DNA of 64,000 nucleotides from Cytospora piceicola (taxonomy: Eukaryota > Ascomycota > Sordariomycetes > Diaporthales > Cytosporaceae), in the NCBI GenBank assembly GCA_023375675.1, contig JALQBC010000038.1, positions 352,675-416,674 on the forward strand, read 5' to 3'. The notes beneath the pieces are model-generated. The model was not told where the DNA came from. It was given only the letters and a program-made list of their open reading frames with translations, and made no database searches. Within the stretch, counting starts at the first letter, position 1. Each line of letters opens with the position of its first letter. The position numbers and the translations under genes were made by a program. Shown one piece after another: positions 50,301-63,637 of the stretch.

Positions 50301-51183
50301 CACTATTAAAGACTATAAGACCTATAAAGATATCTGCCGGGTTATTAACTAGTTTTATAAAGGGCTTACTATTACTTCTCCTCCCTTTATAGTTAGTAAC
50401 TAAGTATATATTATATAGCACGATAAAGTTAAAGCCTTTAGGTAAGCTATCTTATAACGCTTTTTTACCGACGATAATATCTTTAACCTTTAGATTTCCT
50501 TTGCTATTTAACGGGCGGTATTATAAAATACTTACGTTTTTATTAATAAAGCCGCTAACTATACTATCTATATAACTAATATAACCTTTAAAGTTAACTA
50601 AATTAGTATCGACGTTTTAAAAGAGTTTTAGCCTTATATCGGCGAGTACGTTTATTTTTTATATAAGCGTTACTTTACCTTTAGTTATTATCTACTTATC
50701 TTTCGATAAACGGAAATAGCTATAATCCCGAAGCTTAGTAAACGTAATATATTTTTAATACAGGTATAACGCTTTATTACCTTTCTCTCTTACCTTAATA
50801 AAAGTTTAAAAAAGTTAGTTACCCGACGACTTTTTTATCTCGCCTTTACTTATTAGGTATTCTACTTTAATTAGGTCGGCGCGCTCCTTTAACGCTTTAT
50901 AGTAAACCTTACTACCGTTATAACCTATAACGTCGAAACCGCTTTTTTTTAAAGTAAGGTCGTTACTATAGCTACGTATAACGTTTATAACGCTTTCGAC
51001 TCGGTTTTCTATAACCGCCTAATCCTCCGCTTATAAAAGTAAAGCTAGCCCGATATACTTATACGTTACGTTTAGTCCTTTATAACCTTTTATAAAGCCT
51101 ATATCCGGCTTTAGCTAGCTACTATAGGCTATTTTAACTTACTTTACAGCCTTCTTTAAAGCTCCTTTTTCTCCTTAATTTTT

Positions 51184-51545
51184 TTTCTCCTTTATATAGA
51201 GTTTATTTATCGGCTTTCTAAGCCCGTTAAGCGGTTTAGCTACGCTAACGATATCTGTCTCTTCTCTGTTATAGGTATACTTTATAAAACCGCTACTTAG
51301 TTTATTATAAAGATTATTAAACTTTTTAACTAAGGCTATAAGAATATAGTCTACTTCGACCTTAATAAAACGAAAGTTATATACTTTTTACGATACCGGG
51401 AGAATTCTCTATTTATAGTTTATTATAGGAAGGTTACTAAGTCTTTAAGGGAGTTTCTCCGTTAGTTAGGTATTTACTTTAACTATAAGCTACGGTTTAA
51501 GTTATACGTCAAACTTTAAGTAGCTAAAGCCCGGTAGATCTTTTA
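51184..51545 (+). pseudogene. Reverse transcriptase core of the LINE
   Basis: In one frame, codons read FLLYIEFIYRLSKPVKRFSY and then ANDICLF, with in-frame stops after it. The catalytic YADD is present as Y-A-N-D at 51241-51252, consistent with a G-to-A change of the GAC codon. The downstream text LGIYFNYKLRFKLYVK matches the thumb side of LINE reverse transcriptases. No active enzyme can be made. Confidence 0.88.
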
Positions 51546-52320
51546 ATACTTACATAGCTTTTATACTACTATATAAAGCCTTTTTACTTACCTAGTCCGT
51601 TCTACGGTTCGGGCTTACGTTAAGTCGGTTATTACTTATAACGTTAAAGTTTAGTATTATAGCTATAAAAAGCTATAACGAAACCTTTTTTATAATTTAG
51701 TACTTATTAATAATAACAGTTTAATATTTAAGATAAAGTCGTACTTACTTTTTATATTAAAAGCTATCTTTTTAGTATAAAAGACTATACGTAAGACGGT
51801 TTTCTATTATAAGATAGGTATCCTTTCTTTTAATATCTTTTTTACCGCGATACGAAAGCGCTTTACCTTCTGCCTTAACTCTTTTAATCTACTATACCCT
51901 TTAGTTATTAAGCTTCCCCCTTTATCGCCCTCCCCTTTATAACGCCGTCGATAAAGGCTTTTTATAAACCTCGAACGCCTTTTTACCTTTCTCCCGTCTT
52001 TCCTTTAACTAACGTTTACCTTTTAAGTATATACTAAGTCGGCTTACGTTCCGGTTATTTTTAAAAGTAAGATAAAAACAGCGATTTACTATTTAAAATA
52101 GCTAGTAAAGGTCTTTACGTTAGACTTAGTAGTATACTCGGATAGGTTAAAACAGAAGATTAAAGAGGTAAGTTAAGAGTTTATAATCTATTAACGTAAA
52201 TCTCTAATCTATTCTTTTAAAGGCCGCCTCGGTAAAGCGGAAGTCTTCGATATTAAAATAACTAACGCTTTTTAAAAGCTTTAATTTATATATTATATCG
52301 CCGACTTCGACGTCGGCCTT

Positions 52321-52524
52321 CGCGATATTTATATTTACTTCGATAACTCTTCGGTTATCTACTACTTTTACGATACCTCGCCGGCTTTATCCCGATAAAA
52401 GTATATCTCCTTTTAAGCTTTAGCTATAGCGTAAAGTTTATATTATATATATATATAATAGACTCTAAAGTATATAGATATCCCTAGTAATAAAAAGGCC
52501 GACAGACTAGCTAATAAAGGCTAT
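52321..52524 (+). pseudogene. RNase H domain remnant of the LINE
   Basis: RDIYIYFDNSSVIYYFYD at the left and NKKADRLANKG at the right correspond to the D-N and N-x-x-A-D-x-L-A signatures of the RNase H domain carried by Tad/I-like LINEs. They lie in different frames with several stops between. Confidence 0.8.
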
Positions 52525-53604
52525 TACTTTTTAGTTCCTTTTAAGTTAGTAATAGTCTTTTTACTCTTTACTATTCGACAGACTATAAAAAAGCAGACTA
52601 ACTAAGCCTTTTAAACCTAATAGCGCTAAGCTATACCGGAGTACTATACCCCTTTCGGGTTAACTACAAAGGCTATATACTTTTTTAAGCTTTTAGCTTT
52701 ATAACGCTTTCTGTAGTATTTACTTACTACTTATACCGGCTATAGTAACTTTTAGTCGTACTATTAACGCTTTTAATATTATAATACTATACTAAAATAC
52801 CTTTATAGCCGGCCGAAGACTTCGGGATATATCTTTCGATACGTCTATATCTTTCGTATTTTACAACTAAAGATATTACCTTTAAACACGGAGGCTACTT
52901 ATAAGTATCTCGGTAAAGACTTCTTAAAGTACTTTAGTTTAATAAAGCAGTCGAGTTTCTTTTCTCGCCTCGTTAGCTATCGGTACCTATAAGTATACTA
53001 AGATACTACCTTTCGGTTTTTTAGTACGGCGGTATATCTTTTTTTCCTTACTTTAAAGATACCTTATTTCTTTATTTCTCTCTTTATTTCTGCTTTTATT
53101 TTTACTTTATTTTATTCCCTTTTTTAGTTTTTACGCCTTAATATTAGTAATACCTGCGGCCTCCTTTAAATAAGCCGCTATAGAGCTTTAGTAGTTAACC
53201 TCGGCTTTTTTCTTTAAAGGTCGGGTCGTTTAACTATACTACGGATATACCTAAAACCGACTAAGCGTCTACGGTTATAATAATAGTTAATACTTTATAC
53301 CTTTAATATAGCGGTATAAAGGCAGGGTAGGTTTTAAATAAAAGGTTTCGTTTAGTTAGTATAGTATTTTAAGTCTAGTTATAGGTTTTTTAGATAACGA
53401 GTAGTTTTTACTATAGGTATAGGTTTCCCTTTTAATCTAATACTACGCTACGGTTAGCTAGGGAACTATATCCCGGGTTACGCTATATTGTCTAGGATTA
53501 TATAATTACCCTTCCGGTAATCCCCTTAAGCACCGCTACGCCGTAAGCCTTATAGGAGGCAGGCCGGCCGTGGCGCTACGTATAGTGTAGATATGTGCAG
53601 ATAC

Positions 53605-53638
53605 TAACCGCCTCTGGCCTTCGGCCCTTCGGCGGTTA
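53605..53638 (+). repeat. Stem-loop in the 3' end of the LINE
   Basis: TAACCGCC (53605-53612) pairs with GGCGGTTA (53631-53638), and GGCC-TTC-GGCC sits in the loop as a second small stem. In this GC-rich stretch the CpA and TpG steps survive, so RIP did not alter it. It could be the 3' structure recognised by the element's reverse transcriptase; that is inference. Confidence 0.7.
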
Positions 53639-53658
53639 AATTCATCTCTCTCTCTCTC

Positions 53659-53672
53659 TCCTAACTGCTCAT
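53659..53672 (+). repeat. Right 14-bp direct repeat, probable target-site duplication
   Basis: Exact copy of 47371-47384, preceded by a TC dinucleotide run (53645-53660). Confidence 0.8.
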
Positions 53673-53714
53673 GTACATTGCAAGTTCGACCAAGATTGTA
53701 CTGGCTGCTTCGCG

Positions 53715-53810
53715 ATGCATACCTTGAGCTTTGAAGGCTGCATCTCTTCTACTTGCTTTCGAATTTCTGGCTGTCCAGGTTCCCTACGCATCAGCAAGCT
53801 GGACGACTAG
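53715..53810 (+). promoter_or_regulatory. Possible upstream ORF of CCZ1
   Basis: A 31-codon frame starts at ATG 53715 and stops at 53810, 14 bases before the CCZ1 ATG. If transcription starts upstream of it, it would lower CCZ1 translation. Alternatively the tag at 53808-53810 or the one at 53822-53824 could be an intron acceptor in the leader. Confidence 0.35.
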
Positions 53811-53824
53811 TGCCCATTCCCTAG

Positions 53825-56239
53825 ATGGCATCCTCATCAACAAGTGCTGCGCCCGCGGCCATAATACCCGCCCAGGTCGGCTTCCTGGCCATATTCAATC
53901 CCAGCCTGGGCAACACAGACGAGACCCTCGACGACCAGATCGTCTACTACTCCTCGCTGGATACACAAAGCCTGAAGCGACAGCGGCACCGGCGAGCTAA
54001 ACCAACCGAGAATGTGTCGCACGCGGAGCGCAACGAGAGGCTGAGGCAGATTGGTCTCGCGCAGGGCATGGTCAGCTTTGCCAAGAACTTCTCTGGCGAA
54101 CAAGCGGTTGATACGATCGAAACGGAGAAGACGAGAGTGGTACTGCACGAGCTGGAGCCTGGCTGGTGGATCCTAGCCTGCATTGACTTAACTCGACTGC
54201 CGCTGCCAACACCCACGACGTCGAAGTCCAAGGACGGTTCCAGCGCTGCGGATCGACAATATGAATACTCGTCACGAGAGGTCAAGCCATCTTGCCTGCT
54301 GCTACAGAATTTGCTCAGGGCACATGCCACCTTCCTGCTTCATCACGACTCGTCTCTGAGTGCCTTGTTCGTTAGGCTCAAGCGAGAGAAATTCACGCGC
54401 ACTCTAGGCCGATACTGGGACCTTTACATCTCGACCTGGAACGTCCTTCTGCATGGAAACCCTGTACAAAACATCTTCGGGGGCATCAAGGTCGCTGCAA
54501 GTGGTGAGCTGGGTATAGGAGTGGGAGAGGAGGAACGCGGAAGCGGTGAGAGGGAGGTCCTCGAGGGCTTCGTTTGGAGGACAGAGGGATTGGTAGACCT
54601 GGTCGTGTCTAAGTTTGGCAGCAGCGATCCAGATGAAATCTCCAAGTCAGGAGAGAAGCTGAAAGAGGAAGGGCAAGATCCAGACTGGCAATGGCTGGGG
54701 ACGTCGAAGGAACCCGGTGCTGAGGACGGCGCAATATTCTTGGGTGTAGGGGCTCTGTCGAGAAACTCGATACGTAACGTTACGCACTGGATGGAAGATA
54801 TCTATACCTGGGGCGAGAATGCGTATGGAGTATTTGACAGTCCGAAGGCGAATCGTCGACCAAGGAGAGTATCTCGCTCACCAGAAGGGTATCATACAAC
54901 GGTCACGTCAGAACAACCCATGCGAGTCCCTCCTAGTCTCATACCCCCAAGAAGAGGGTCGAAAAGCACTAGCACAACGCCTTCGCCTCTGCCAAACAAC
55001 GAATCGCCAGACCCGGGCGCAGCTCCGGATGCGCCTGAGACAACACAGGAATATGCTGGAGGGATCGACAAGTACATGGAGTACCTCAAGCTGGGTTATG
55101 GAAAATATTGGAGTCTTGGGGGAGGAGAGTCTTCAAACAAGGCCGGGATTCAGGATACATCTTCAACATCGGAAACACGAAAGTCGTCAGGCAATGACTC
55201 TGTGGGGCAATTCCTCATCGGCCTCACTGGCGAGGTCGAGAAGGGTTGGGCCGAAGATCCGGAGGAGAGGCGATCTTGGGACAACCTCGAGCAACAAGAG
55301 CCAAATACACGCAACATGGTCAGGACACTGACCGTCGAATTGGAGACGTCAGCAACAGAAAAAGAAGAATCGCAAATATCAACGAGTTTTGGCAGCCAGG
55401 ACACAGAGTTGTCAAATAAGCGCGCAAGCATGGCCTTGAAAAGAGACTCTTTTGACAGTCAGGACAGAAACAAGACGCAAAAACTACGTGTCGTGGTCTA
55501 TGTTATCAAACCATTCATCTTCACCTTCTTGTTCGAACTGCGGACCGAGTCACTGGAATTCCAGGGACTGTATCGCTCACTGCACCACCAGATCGCACCG
55601 CTCAGGAAGTCACTCAGCACCTCGACAACATACAGGCCAGAGAAACCCGACGTAGGGGCTGCGGCTTCGGCTATATATGACCTGGTCTGGGATCAGAAAG
55701 ACATCACTGTGCATTCTACCATCCCCAATATTCCCGACGCCACAGAGACTTACGACGGTAACGGCCAACTGCCTTGGTCTCGCGTGGAGGCACTCAATAC
55801 GCACATGCAGGTATTGAACGTATACAATGCAGCCAAAGCCGACCTATCCGAACTGGAGCGCACATGCAAGACAAGTCGTGGCTGGTGGATCGTCTGGAAT
55901 CGGATACTGGAGAGAAAACACACAGTGGCTGATTCGGACAGGGCGTCGTCGTCTTCTGACGACAGCAACAACAACAGTGTCAAGGACGACCTGGAGAGTG
56001 ACGAGACAATGGCGTCATCGTCAGTGGCATCGACAATCAAGGAGTCACGGCCACTCTCGGTCAGCAAGGAGATCATCCTCATACGCAAGGCTAGTGACCA
56101 TGGCGGCCACGGTAGGAGCGTGAGCCTCTCGGGGGTCAGTGCCGCAGCGGGCTGGTCGGATGGGGCCAGCCGGCTGGCTCAGGGGATCGGCGTTGACACC
56201 AGGAAATACATCGAGGGACTGCTTAATATGCATCGATGA
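53825..56239 (+). CDS. CCZ1: Vacuolar fusion protein CCZ1
   Basis: A single uninterrupted frame of 804 residues (yeast Ccz1 has 704). The start fits the CCZ1 family: PAQVGFLAIFNPSLGNTDET and DDQIVYYSS form the opening of the first longin domain (residues about 15-150, continuing through VVLHELEPGWWILACIDLTR). The middle (about 330-560) is a Ser/Pro/Glu-rich disordered insert. The C-terminal third (VVVYVIKPFIFTFLFELRTE and beyond) is again family-like. Known role: Ccz1 pairs with Mon1 to activate the Rab7 GTPase Ypt7 on late endosomes, vacuoles and autophagosomes. The start ATG is the first in this frame and lies only 166 bp from the 3' end of the LINE, so the proximal promoter or leader now adjoins RIP-mutated DNA. 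A 31-codon upstream ORF ends 14 bases before the start. Confidence 0.9.
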   Translation: MASSSTSAAPAAIIPAQVGFLAIFNPSLGNTDETLDDQIVYYSSLDTQSLKRQRHRRAKPTENVSHAERNERLRQIGLAQGMVSFAKNFSGEQAVDTIETEKTRVVLHELEPGWWILACIDLTRLPLPTPTTSKSKDGSSAADRQYEYSSREVKPSCLLLQNLLRAHATFLLHHDSSLSALFVRLKREKFTRTLGRYWDLYISTWNVLLHGNPVQNIFGGIKVAASGELGIGVGEEERGSGEREVLEGFVWRTEGLVDLVVSKFGSSDPDEISKSGEKLKEEGQDPDWQWLGTSKEPGAEDGAIFLGVGALSRNSIRNVTHWMEDIYTWGENAYGVFDSPKANRRPRRVSRSPEGYHTTVTSEQPMRVPPSLIPPRRGSKSTSTTPSPLPNNESPDPGAAPDAPETTQEYAGGIDKYMEYLKLGYGKYWSLGGGESSNKAGIQDTSSTSETRKSSGNDSVGQFLIGLTGEVEKGWAEDPEERRSWDNLEQQEPNTRNMVRTLTVELETSATEKEESQISTSFGSQDTELSNKRASMALKRDSFDSQDRNKTQKLRVVVYVIKPFIFTFLFELRTESLEFQGLYRSLHHQIAPLRKSLSTSTTYRPEKPDVGAAASAIYDLVWDQKDITVHSTIPNIPDATETYDGNGQLPWSRVEALNTHMQVLNVYNAAKADLSELERTCKTSRGWWIVWNRILERKHTVADSDRASSSSDDSNNNSVKDDLESDETMASSSVASTIKESRPLSVSKEIILIRKASDHGGHGRSVSLSGVSAAAGWSDGASRLAQGIGVDTRKYIEGLLNMHR

Positions 56240-58236
56240 AGACAGGAAGAAACAGGTACTGCGGAGTGCTTGGGTCCGTGGCGGCACCATGGCGGCATAC
56301 ACGATAGATACGTATCCGAGCTGGTATTCAGTGCAAGCGAGGAGTAATGACGAATGACTCGATTTTTTTCAGATGCTAACACTGCTAACGAGATGCTGTG
56401 TTTGGTTTGGTATATCGACTTGAACGATAACAGGTACACCCTGTGGTGATGGACCGAAAAACCGGTCACCGTGTCTCAGTCAGTAGTCAGTCAGTCAGTC
56501 ACACAGAATGCCTCGATGAAACTTGATTCTGCCACATCGTCCAACACCAGGCGAGAATAATGACGACAGAGATAGGCCAACGAGGCGATGAGGCGATGAG
56601 GCTGAGGCACCGGGCCATTGACGACAATGTCGGAGCGTTTCAAGTGGAAAACACCGACATTGTACCACAGAACCCTGGATGGGCGACACAACCCTGGATG
56701 GCGACACAGCGTGCCATGCTGACGTTCCAAAGGCTGCCTGCCACAAGTGCGTTTCAATACTTCCTCAAGGGCTTGCGGCACGGGCCGATGACAAGAAGAG
56801 CACTTAAGGTCGGAAGGTCGGAGGATGGACGGGGTGGAGTAGGTGTCCGGGAGGCTGTCGCGAGCCCGGCCAAGGCCACTGCCCAAGGGGGATGTGATCG
56901 GTTGCGGGTTGCGCGCGCCCGACGATCTGGGATCGGTGGATAGGTGGATGGCTGGATGGGTAATACACTCACTCTATCAGGTGAAACCTCCGCAATCGTC
57001 TGTAAGCAGGCGAATATGACGTGCTGCTATCTCGCTATCTCGCCCCCCGTGTGATGTACCCCTACTGCTTGTTATCGGTTATCCTCTCCTCAGGGAGTGT
57101 GTGGTGAGGTGAGGTACAGTAGATACCTATAATAGCATAATGGTACGGTGTATGTGAATGTCGAATATCGTACCGGAGAGATGTCTTAGCTGAGCCTCTG
57201 CTAAGCCCAAGATGATTCGTAGCATGATGCAATCCTACGGTGTGTTTGCGACGCGGCCAAATAGGCCAACTGTCTGCGGTGAGCCGGTGGTAATAGAAGT
57301 CCGATGTTTACGGATCAACCATGTAGTCGCAAGTATTGATGATGTTCGAGGCTAGAAACGGGCTTGATTACGACTTCTCGAGGTCGTGATATGGTAGAGA
57401 AGTAAAACAAGTAAGGTGATAGAAAGTTGGACTTGTTGGTTGAAGCAATCATATTTAGCATCGCATCGCTCCTCCCCTTGACCACTTACTTGGCTTCCCC
57501 GATCCCCAAATCCACGTCGTCCATCGATTTACAACTTATATTACAATACGTTTCCACTTCTCATTCCTCCCTCCTATCCCAAAGGTTACCTAGGTAGCTC
57601 TGAACGCCGTTTCTCTTCAGCGACACTAGAACACACACCGTCAATCGAAAGCCGAGCTTCCGCCCCCCTCTACCTAGTAGCCCGCCTGCCCGCCTCCGCC
57701 TTGCCCCGCTTCTCCCGAATTTGGTGCCTTTAGAACGCACCTCAAGGGCCGTTATCTGGTCCGCGTGTCATTTGTGACGGCGACAGCACCATAACAGCTT
57801 CCACTACACCCCCTCCCCCTATAATCAATCACCCAGCAACATTGAGGGTCAAAGTGTGGTAGCATTGTGTCCATCAAACTTGGTTGCTTTTCAAAGAGGT
57901 GAGTCAGACCAGCTGCCACAATCAGGTGTCATTATTACTTGGACGGCCCTGGCAACATTTCATTAGTATCGCACCATGATCGCCTTTCAATCACAGCAGG
58001 TCAACCACTCCAGGCATGTGACAGTCACTGACACCGTCTGCAAAATACAGGCACAGGACAGGTTTACAGCTTATTAGGTGGACCTCCCTCAGAGCATTTG
58101 CGCATCCTTGTCAGCGATCCCACCCTTTCCCCATCCGCCCAACTTGGCGGCCGCCAACAGGAACCTGCACCATAAATTACCCAAGTCAAGTGCTGCTGCT
58201 GCTTCTGCTGCGCGCCGACAAAGACAATTAAGCGAA
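56240..58236. other. Intergenic, promoter and leader of SNF1
   Basis: Two kilobases without a supportable gene. The half next to SNF1 has pyrimidine-rich stretches and a GTGAGT donor-like site at about 57900 followed by CAG acceptors near 58000 and 58050, suggesting a 5' UTR intron. A TACCTAGGTA palindrome lies at 57587. Confidence 0.5.
57587..57596. repeat. TACCTAGGTA palindrome, copy 7
   Basis: Perfect 10-bp palindrome about 640 bp upstream of the SNF1 start codon. Confidence 0.9.
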
Positions 58237-60547
<2,311 letters not shown>

Positions 60548-61824
60548 GGTGCTTGCTCGCCACCGACAGGCAGTGCTTGCTTTGAATGATGATGGGTGGA
60601 TAAGCACCAAGCTTGTGCAAAACACGCGAGAGTGTAAAGATTATAGTTATCCAGTCGTTCGTCGCGCAAGGTCCCGAGGCGGCAACCCATAGGGGAGAGC
60701 CGGGCATCCCAATGTGGATGCATATCTACAGTATGTCTACCCCGAAGTGGCCGACGGCGGCTGGGCCCAGACCGACTGGCCCTCAAGTATGATGTATGAG
60801 GGAGAAGGTTTTGTCAGATTGATTGGAAGAGCGCAGGCGTTGAGAAGAACCCGGCTGGGGAGGATCGGCATCCGAGGGCGAAAGCCAAGACATCGCCTCT
60901 CGAGGTTGCAGGGGACGACTTTTGGCTGGACAGTCTGGCCACTAGTGATAGCTCGTTACGGCCCGGTCAGAGATGGGCGGACGCGGCGCGTCTCGGTGGC
61001 ACGGCGCGTCACCGTCCCGTCGCGACGGACGGCCTGGCCTCCATGTAAGAGTGCGGCGCTGCGGGAAGCCGGGGGCCTTGGAAGGGTGGTGTGTGTCGCA
61101 TAATGTGCGGGATGTCACAGACGAGACGCAGCAGCACACACTAATGTAGTCATTATCATCAATCTGCAATTGATGGCTTACCCACCCCATTGGAGGTTGC
61201 ATCCTCTTACACGCCCGTGAATGAATGGGTTGCATCAATGCGAAACTTGCATTTCTCGACTTGGGTCTACTGGACCGTTGAACCTTGCGCACTTGACCTT
61301 GACTCATCGGTCTTTTATTGTTATAGGCTGCATATGACATAGGTGTCTCTTGTAGAATTCATCGAGAGCCAATACTGTCTGTCATGGCGCTTACCATGAG
61401 TATGCCCGGGACACCATTGAGGGTGTGTGTGCGGCTCGGCCTAAGAGGCTGAGACCTTTTGGGATCTCGGACCCGGGGGAACGCTTGTAAGGCTGCTTCG
61501 CAACAAAGACCGCGCCTCGCCTTGACCTCCTCCCGCCTACACGTGTACGTACCTCTGCGACCATTCCGAGGAAGCTGGAGCTTCTTGGCCTCTTCTACTA
61601 TGATGTAAGTCAATGACTTGTTGGGACGATTATTGGAAGGAAAAAAACCAACCGTGGGTGATCTTAGACACGACATTGGACGCAGCGAAAGAGGGTCCCA
61701 TGAGATGGATCCATTCCCCCTCTTCTTCCCTTCTCCACGGGTCTCTTGAGGTCTCGCGGCAGTTGAAGAGGCGAAGAGAAAGGAAAGGGCTCAGTTCAAC
61801 CATGCTGGGACCTTTGGTTGTTTG

Positions 61825-61834
61825 TACCTAGGTA
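61825..61834. repeat. TACCTAGGTA palindrome, copy 8
   Basis: Perfect decamer within a 12-bp palindrome (GTACCTAGGTAC, 61824-61835). Confidence 0.9.
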
Positions 61835-63612
61835 CCCACTGTGAGTGAGTCAATGCTCTACTGTGATAGTATTATGTTTAGTCTGGTTGCTAACTCGAAG
61901 TTGGGAGATTGGCAGACTGAGAGATTGGGCTCACGGGAAGACGACAGGTGATACCCAGAGAAAGACTAACATCCACGGATGGATAGATACAAGTAGTAAC
62001 GCTGTAGCGGTAGACGCGCTGATATTGACATTTACCAGCTCTCGCCTGTTCGGCCATTTCCCCTCTTTCTCTTCCAATCTTCCAGTTCTTGTCTTGTATG
62101 TAATCGTATTCGTAGTGAATCAGATGTCTCCCGTCTCCTGCGGCGGCCGAATCCACCTTGATGGTAGCAACCCTGGTAACGTGGACGAGTTCAACCCCGT
62201 GAACCCCATTTCTCCCCCTCCCGAGTGCTTCCTTCAACGGAAAAGAAGTCCACTTCTTTTCGTCATGATCCCCAACTCCTCTCCTACCAGCAGCGAGGTG
62301 GGCAGTTCTAATAATAATAATGATGCTAATGATAATGATATCTCATATGACGAAATCCCCGCGGCCTCCACAGACCGGGCCAGATAAGCGACGTGGACAA
62401 GAGCCGATGGCCTGGTTCTCCCCAGCCCACCCTATCCGAGGATCATCTGCTCCTGCACTGTGTGTTGTTGGATGTTGGTGCTGTCATCATTTCCCTGTTC
62501 GGTTTGATACCAAGTAATGATGATGGGGACTCTCTTCTCGTCTCAGCCAACATCGATTATGTGCTCATTTCCTCTTCCATCTGTATGGCCTCGGGATTCT
62601 CCACCCGGGATCGCGATACGCGGCGTGGGAAGTCTGCAACACAAATCCATCCAGGCGAGTTCAATGTTACTTACACAGATTGAGTAAGATCATGGCTCGG
62701 GACATCAGTGCAGGCGCGGGGCGAGGTGGGAGGAGGCAGGCGGTGTGTAAATATCAGATCGATCTCAGTCTAGGTGGTGCAACTGTAGGGGGGAGGGGGT
62801 TCCCTATTTGATCAATTGTGATATCGTCGAGCTCCTCCTCGTCGATTGTAAGTTGGCTGGACTCTCTGCTGCCGGGGAACGTGAGGATTTTCCAATGGGA
62901 TGATTTATTATGGAAATCCTCAATGGTACCGAGGTGCGATCATGCAGCATTCAAGAGGTCCCACTTCCTTCAAGGGACAACTCATGAAGGATGAGGGGGA
63001 ACAAGACGATGGCATGTTGTGTTCTCTCTTCCTGCCAATACTGCCAGCAGTGAATGCATCTCGTACCACTGTTTGTTTCTAAGCGCCGAGTAGATCAAGA
63101 GCAAACAGAGTGCCTGGGATGATAGGTACGACTGACAGGAGATTGATCGATCAGTCGTCAGAGATGTAGAGGATTCTCCTGCGCTGTGCTGTCCGTCTTG
63201 TCTCACTTCGCTGTTGTAGGCTCTACTGCAGTGTGCTGCACCCCGGACAGCCAGACAACCGGACAACCATGCCAAGCTGAGGGAGGGCGGCGATCAACCA
63301 ACGGTTCCTACGGCAGCGTCCGCAAGGCGCACACTTCTGACCAGTATCAACCCTGAAAGGAACTGCACTAGGTGGTTCTGGAAGGGGTCACAAATCGGCC
63401 AGTGATCGGGAATCAACCATTGCTTCCATCAAGGGTTCTTTTGGCAAATACACTACAATAACCTTGGAAGAGCACATGTTCTTTGGGGTTCTAGCTCAGG
63501 CTTACAGCCCAGTAAGGGGGAGAGGAGGGGGTGCTAAAGAATGGGATTCATGGGGTAAGCCGACTTCGCACGATAGATGATTCGTCTGTATGATTCCGAG
63601 GATGAACCGTTT

Positions 63613-63637
63613 CGAAACGAAACGAAACGAAACGAAA
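63613..63637. repeat. Microsatellite (CGAAA)5
   Basis: Five tandem CGAAA units in intergenic DNA. On the minus strand they create a Phe/Arg/Val-rich reading frame that is not a real gene. Confidence 0.9.

Larger units (their letters stand above)
47385..53658 (+). mobile_element. RIP-degraded non-LTR retrotransposon (LINE, RT plus RNase H)
   Basis: A 6.27-kb element in + orientation. Most of it is T/A-rich, full of TpA, and nearly devoid of CpA and TpG, the mark of repeat-induced point mutation. Stops fill all frames, yet homology is readable. At about 51184-51250 comes FLLYIE...RFSYANDICLF, i.e. the RT YADD motif with the first Asp changed to Asn. Further on are NKTKVIYFLRYRE and LGIYFNYKLRFKLYVK. 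At 52321-52380 comes RDIYIYFDNSSVIYYFYD, and at 52489-52521 NKKADRLANKG, the two signatures of a C-terminal RNase H. RT followed by RNase H with no LTRs fits the Tad/I-like LINEs of ascomycetes. The first ~75 bp and last ~190 bp look unmutated. The 3' end has a hairpin (53605-53638) and a TC run just before the right duplication. It is inactive. Confidence 0.9.

Noticed and set aside
47371..53672. LTR retrotransposon as the explanation of the T/A-rich block
   Set aside because: No long direct repeats at the ends, the flanking duplication is 14 bp, and the RT and RNase H signatures are of the LINE type.
47371..53672. Centromere or AT-rich isochore
   Set aside because: The boundaries are sharp, duplicated at the edges, and the interior has ordered RT and RNase H remnants; it is a single mutated element.
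61845..62387. 180-codon + strand frame downstream of SNF1
   Set aside because: Lacks a good start, contains an AAT-type simple repeat coding poly-Asn, and shows no domain; possibly UTR or spacer.
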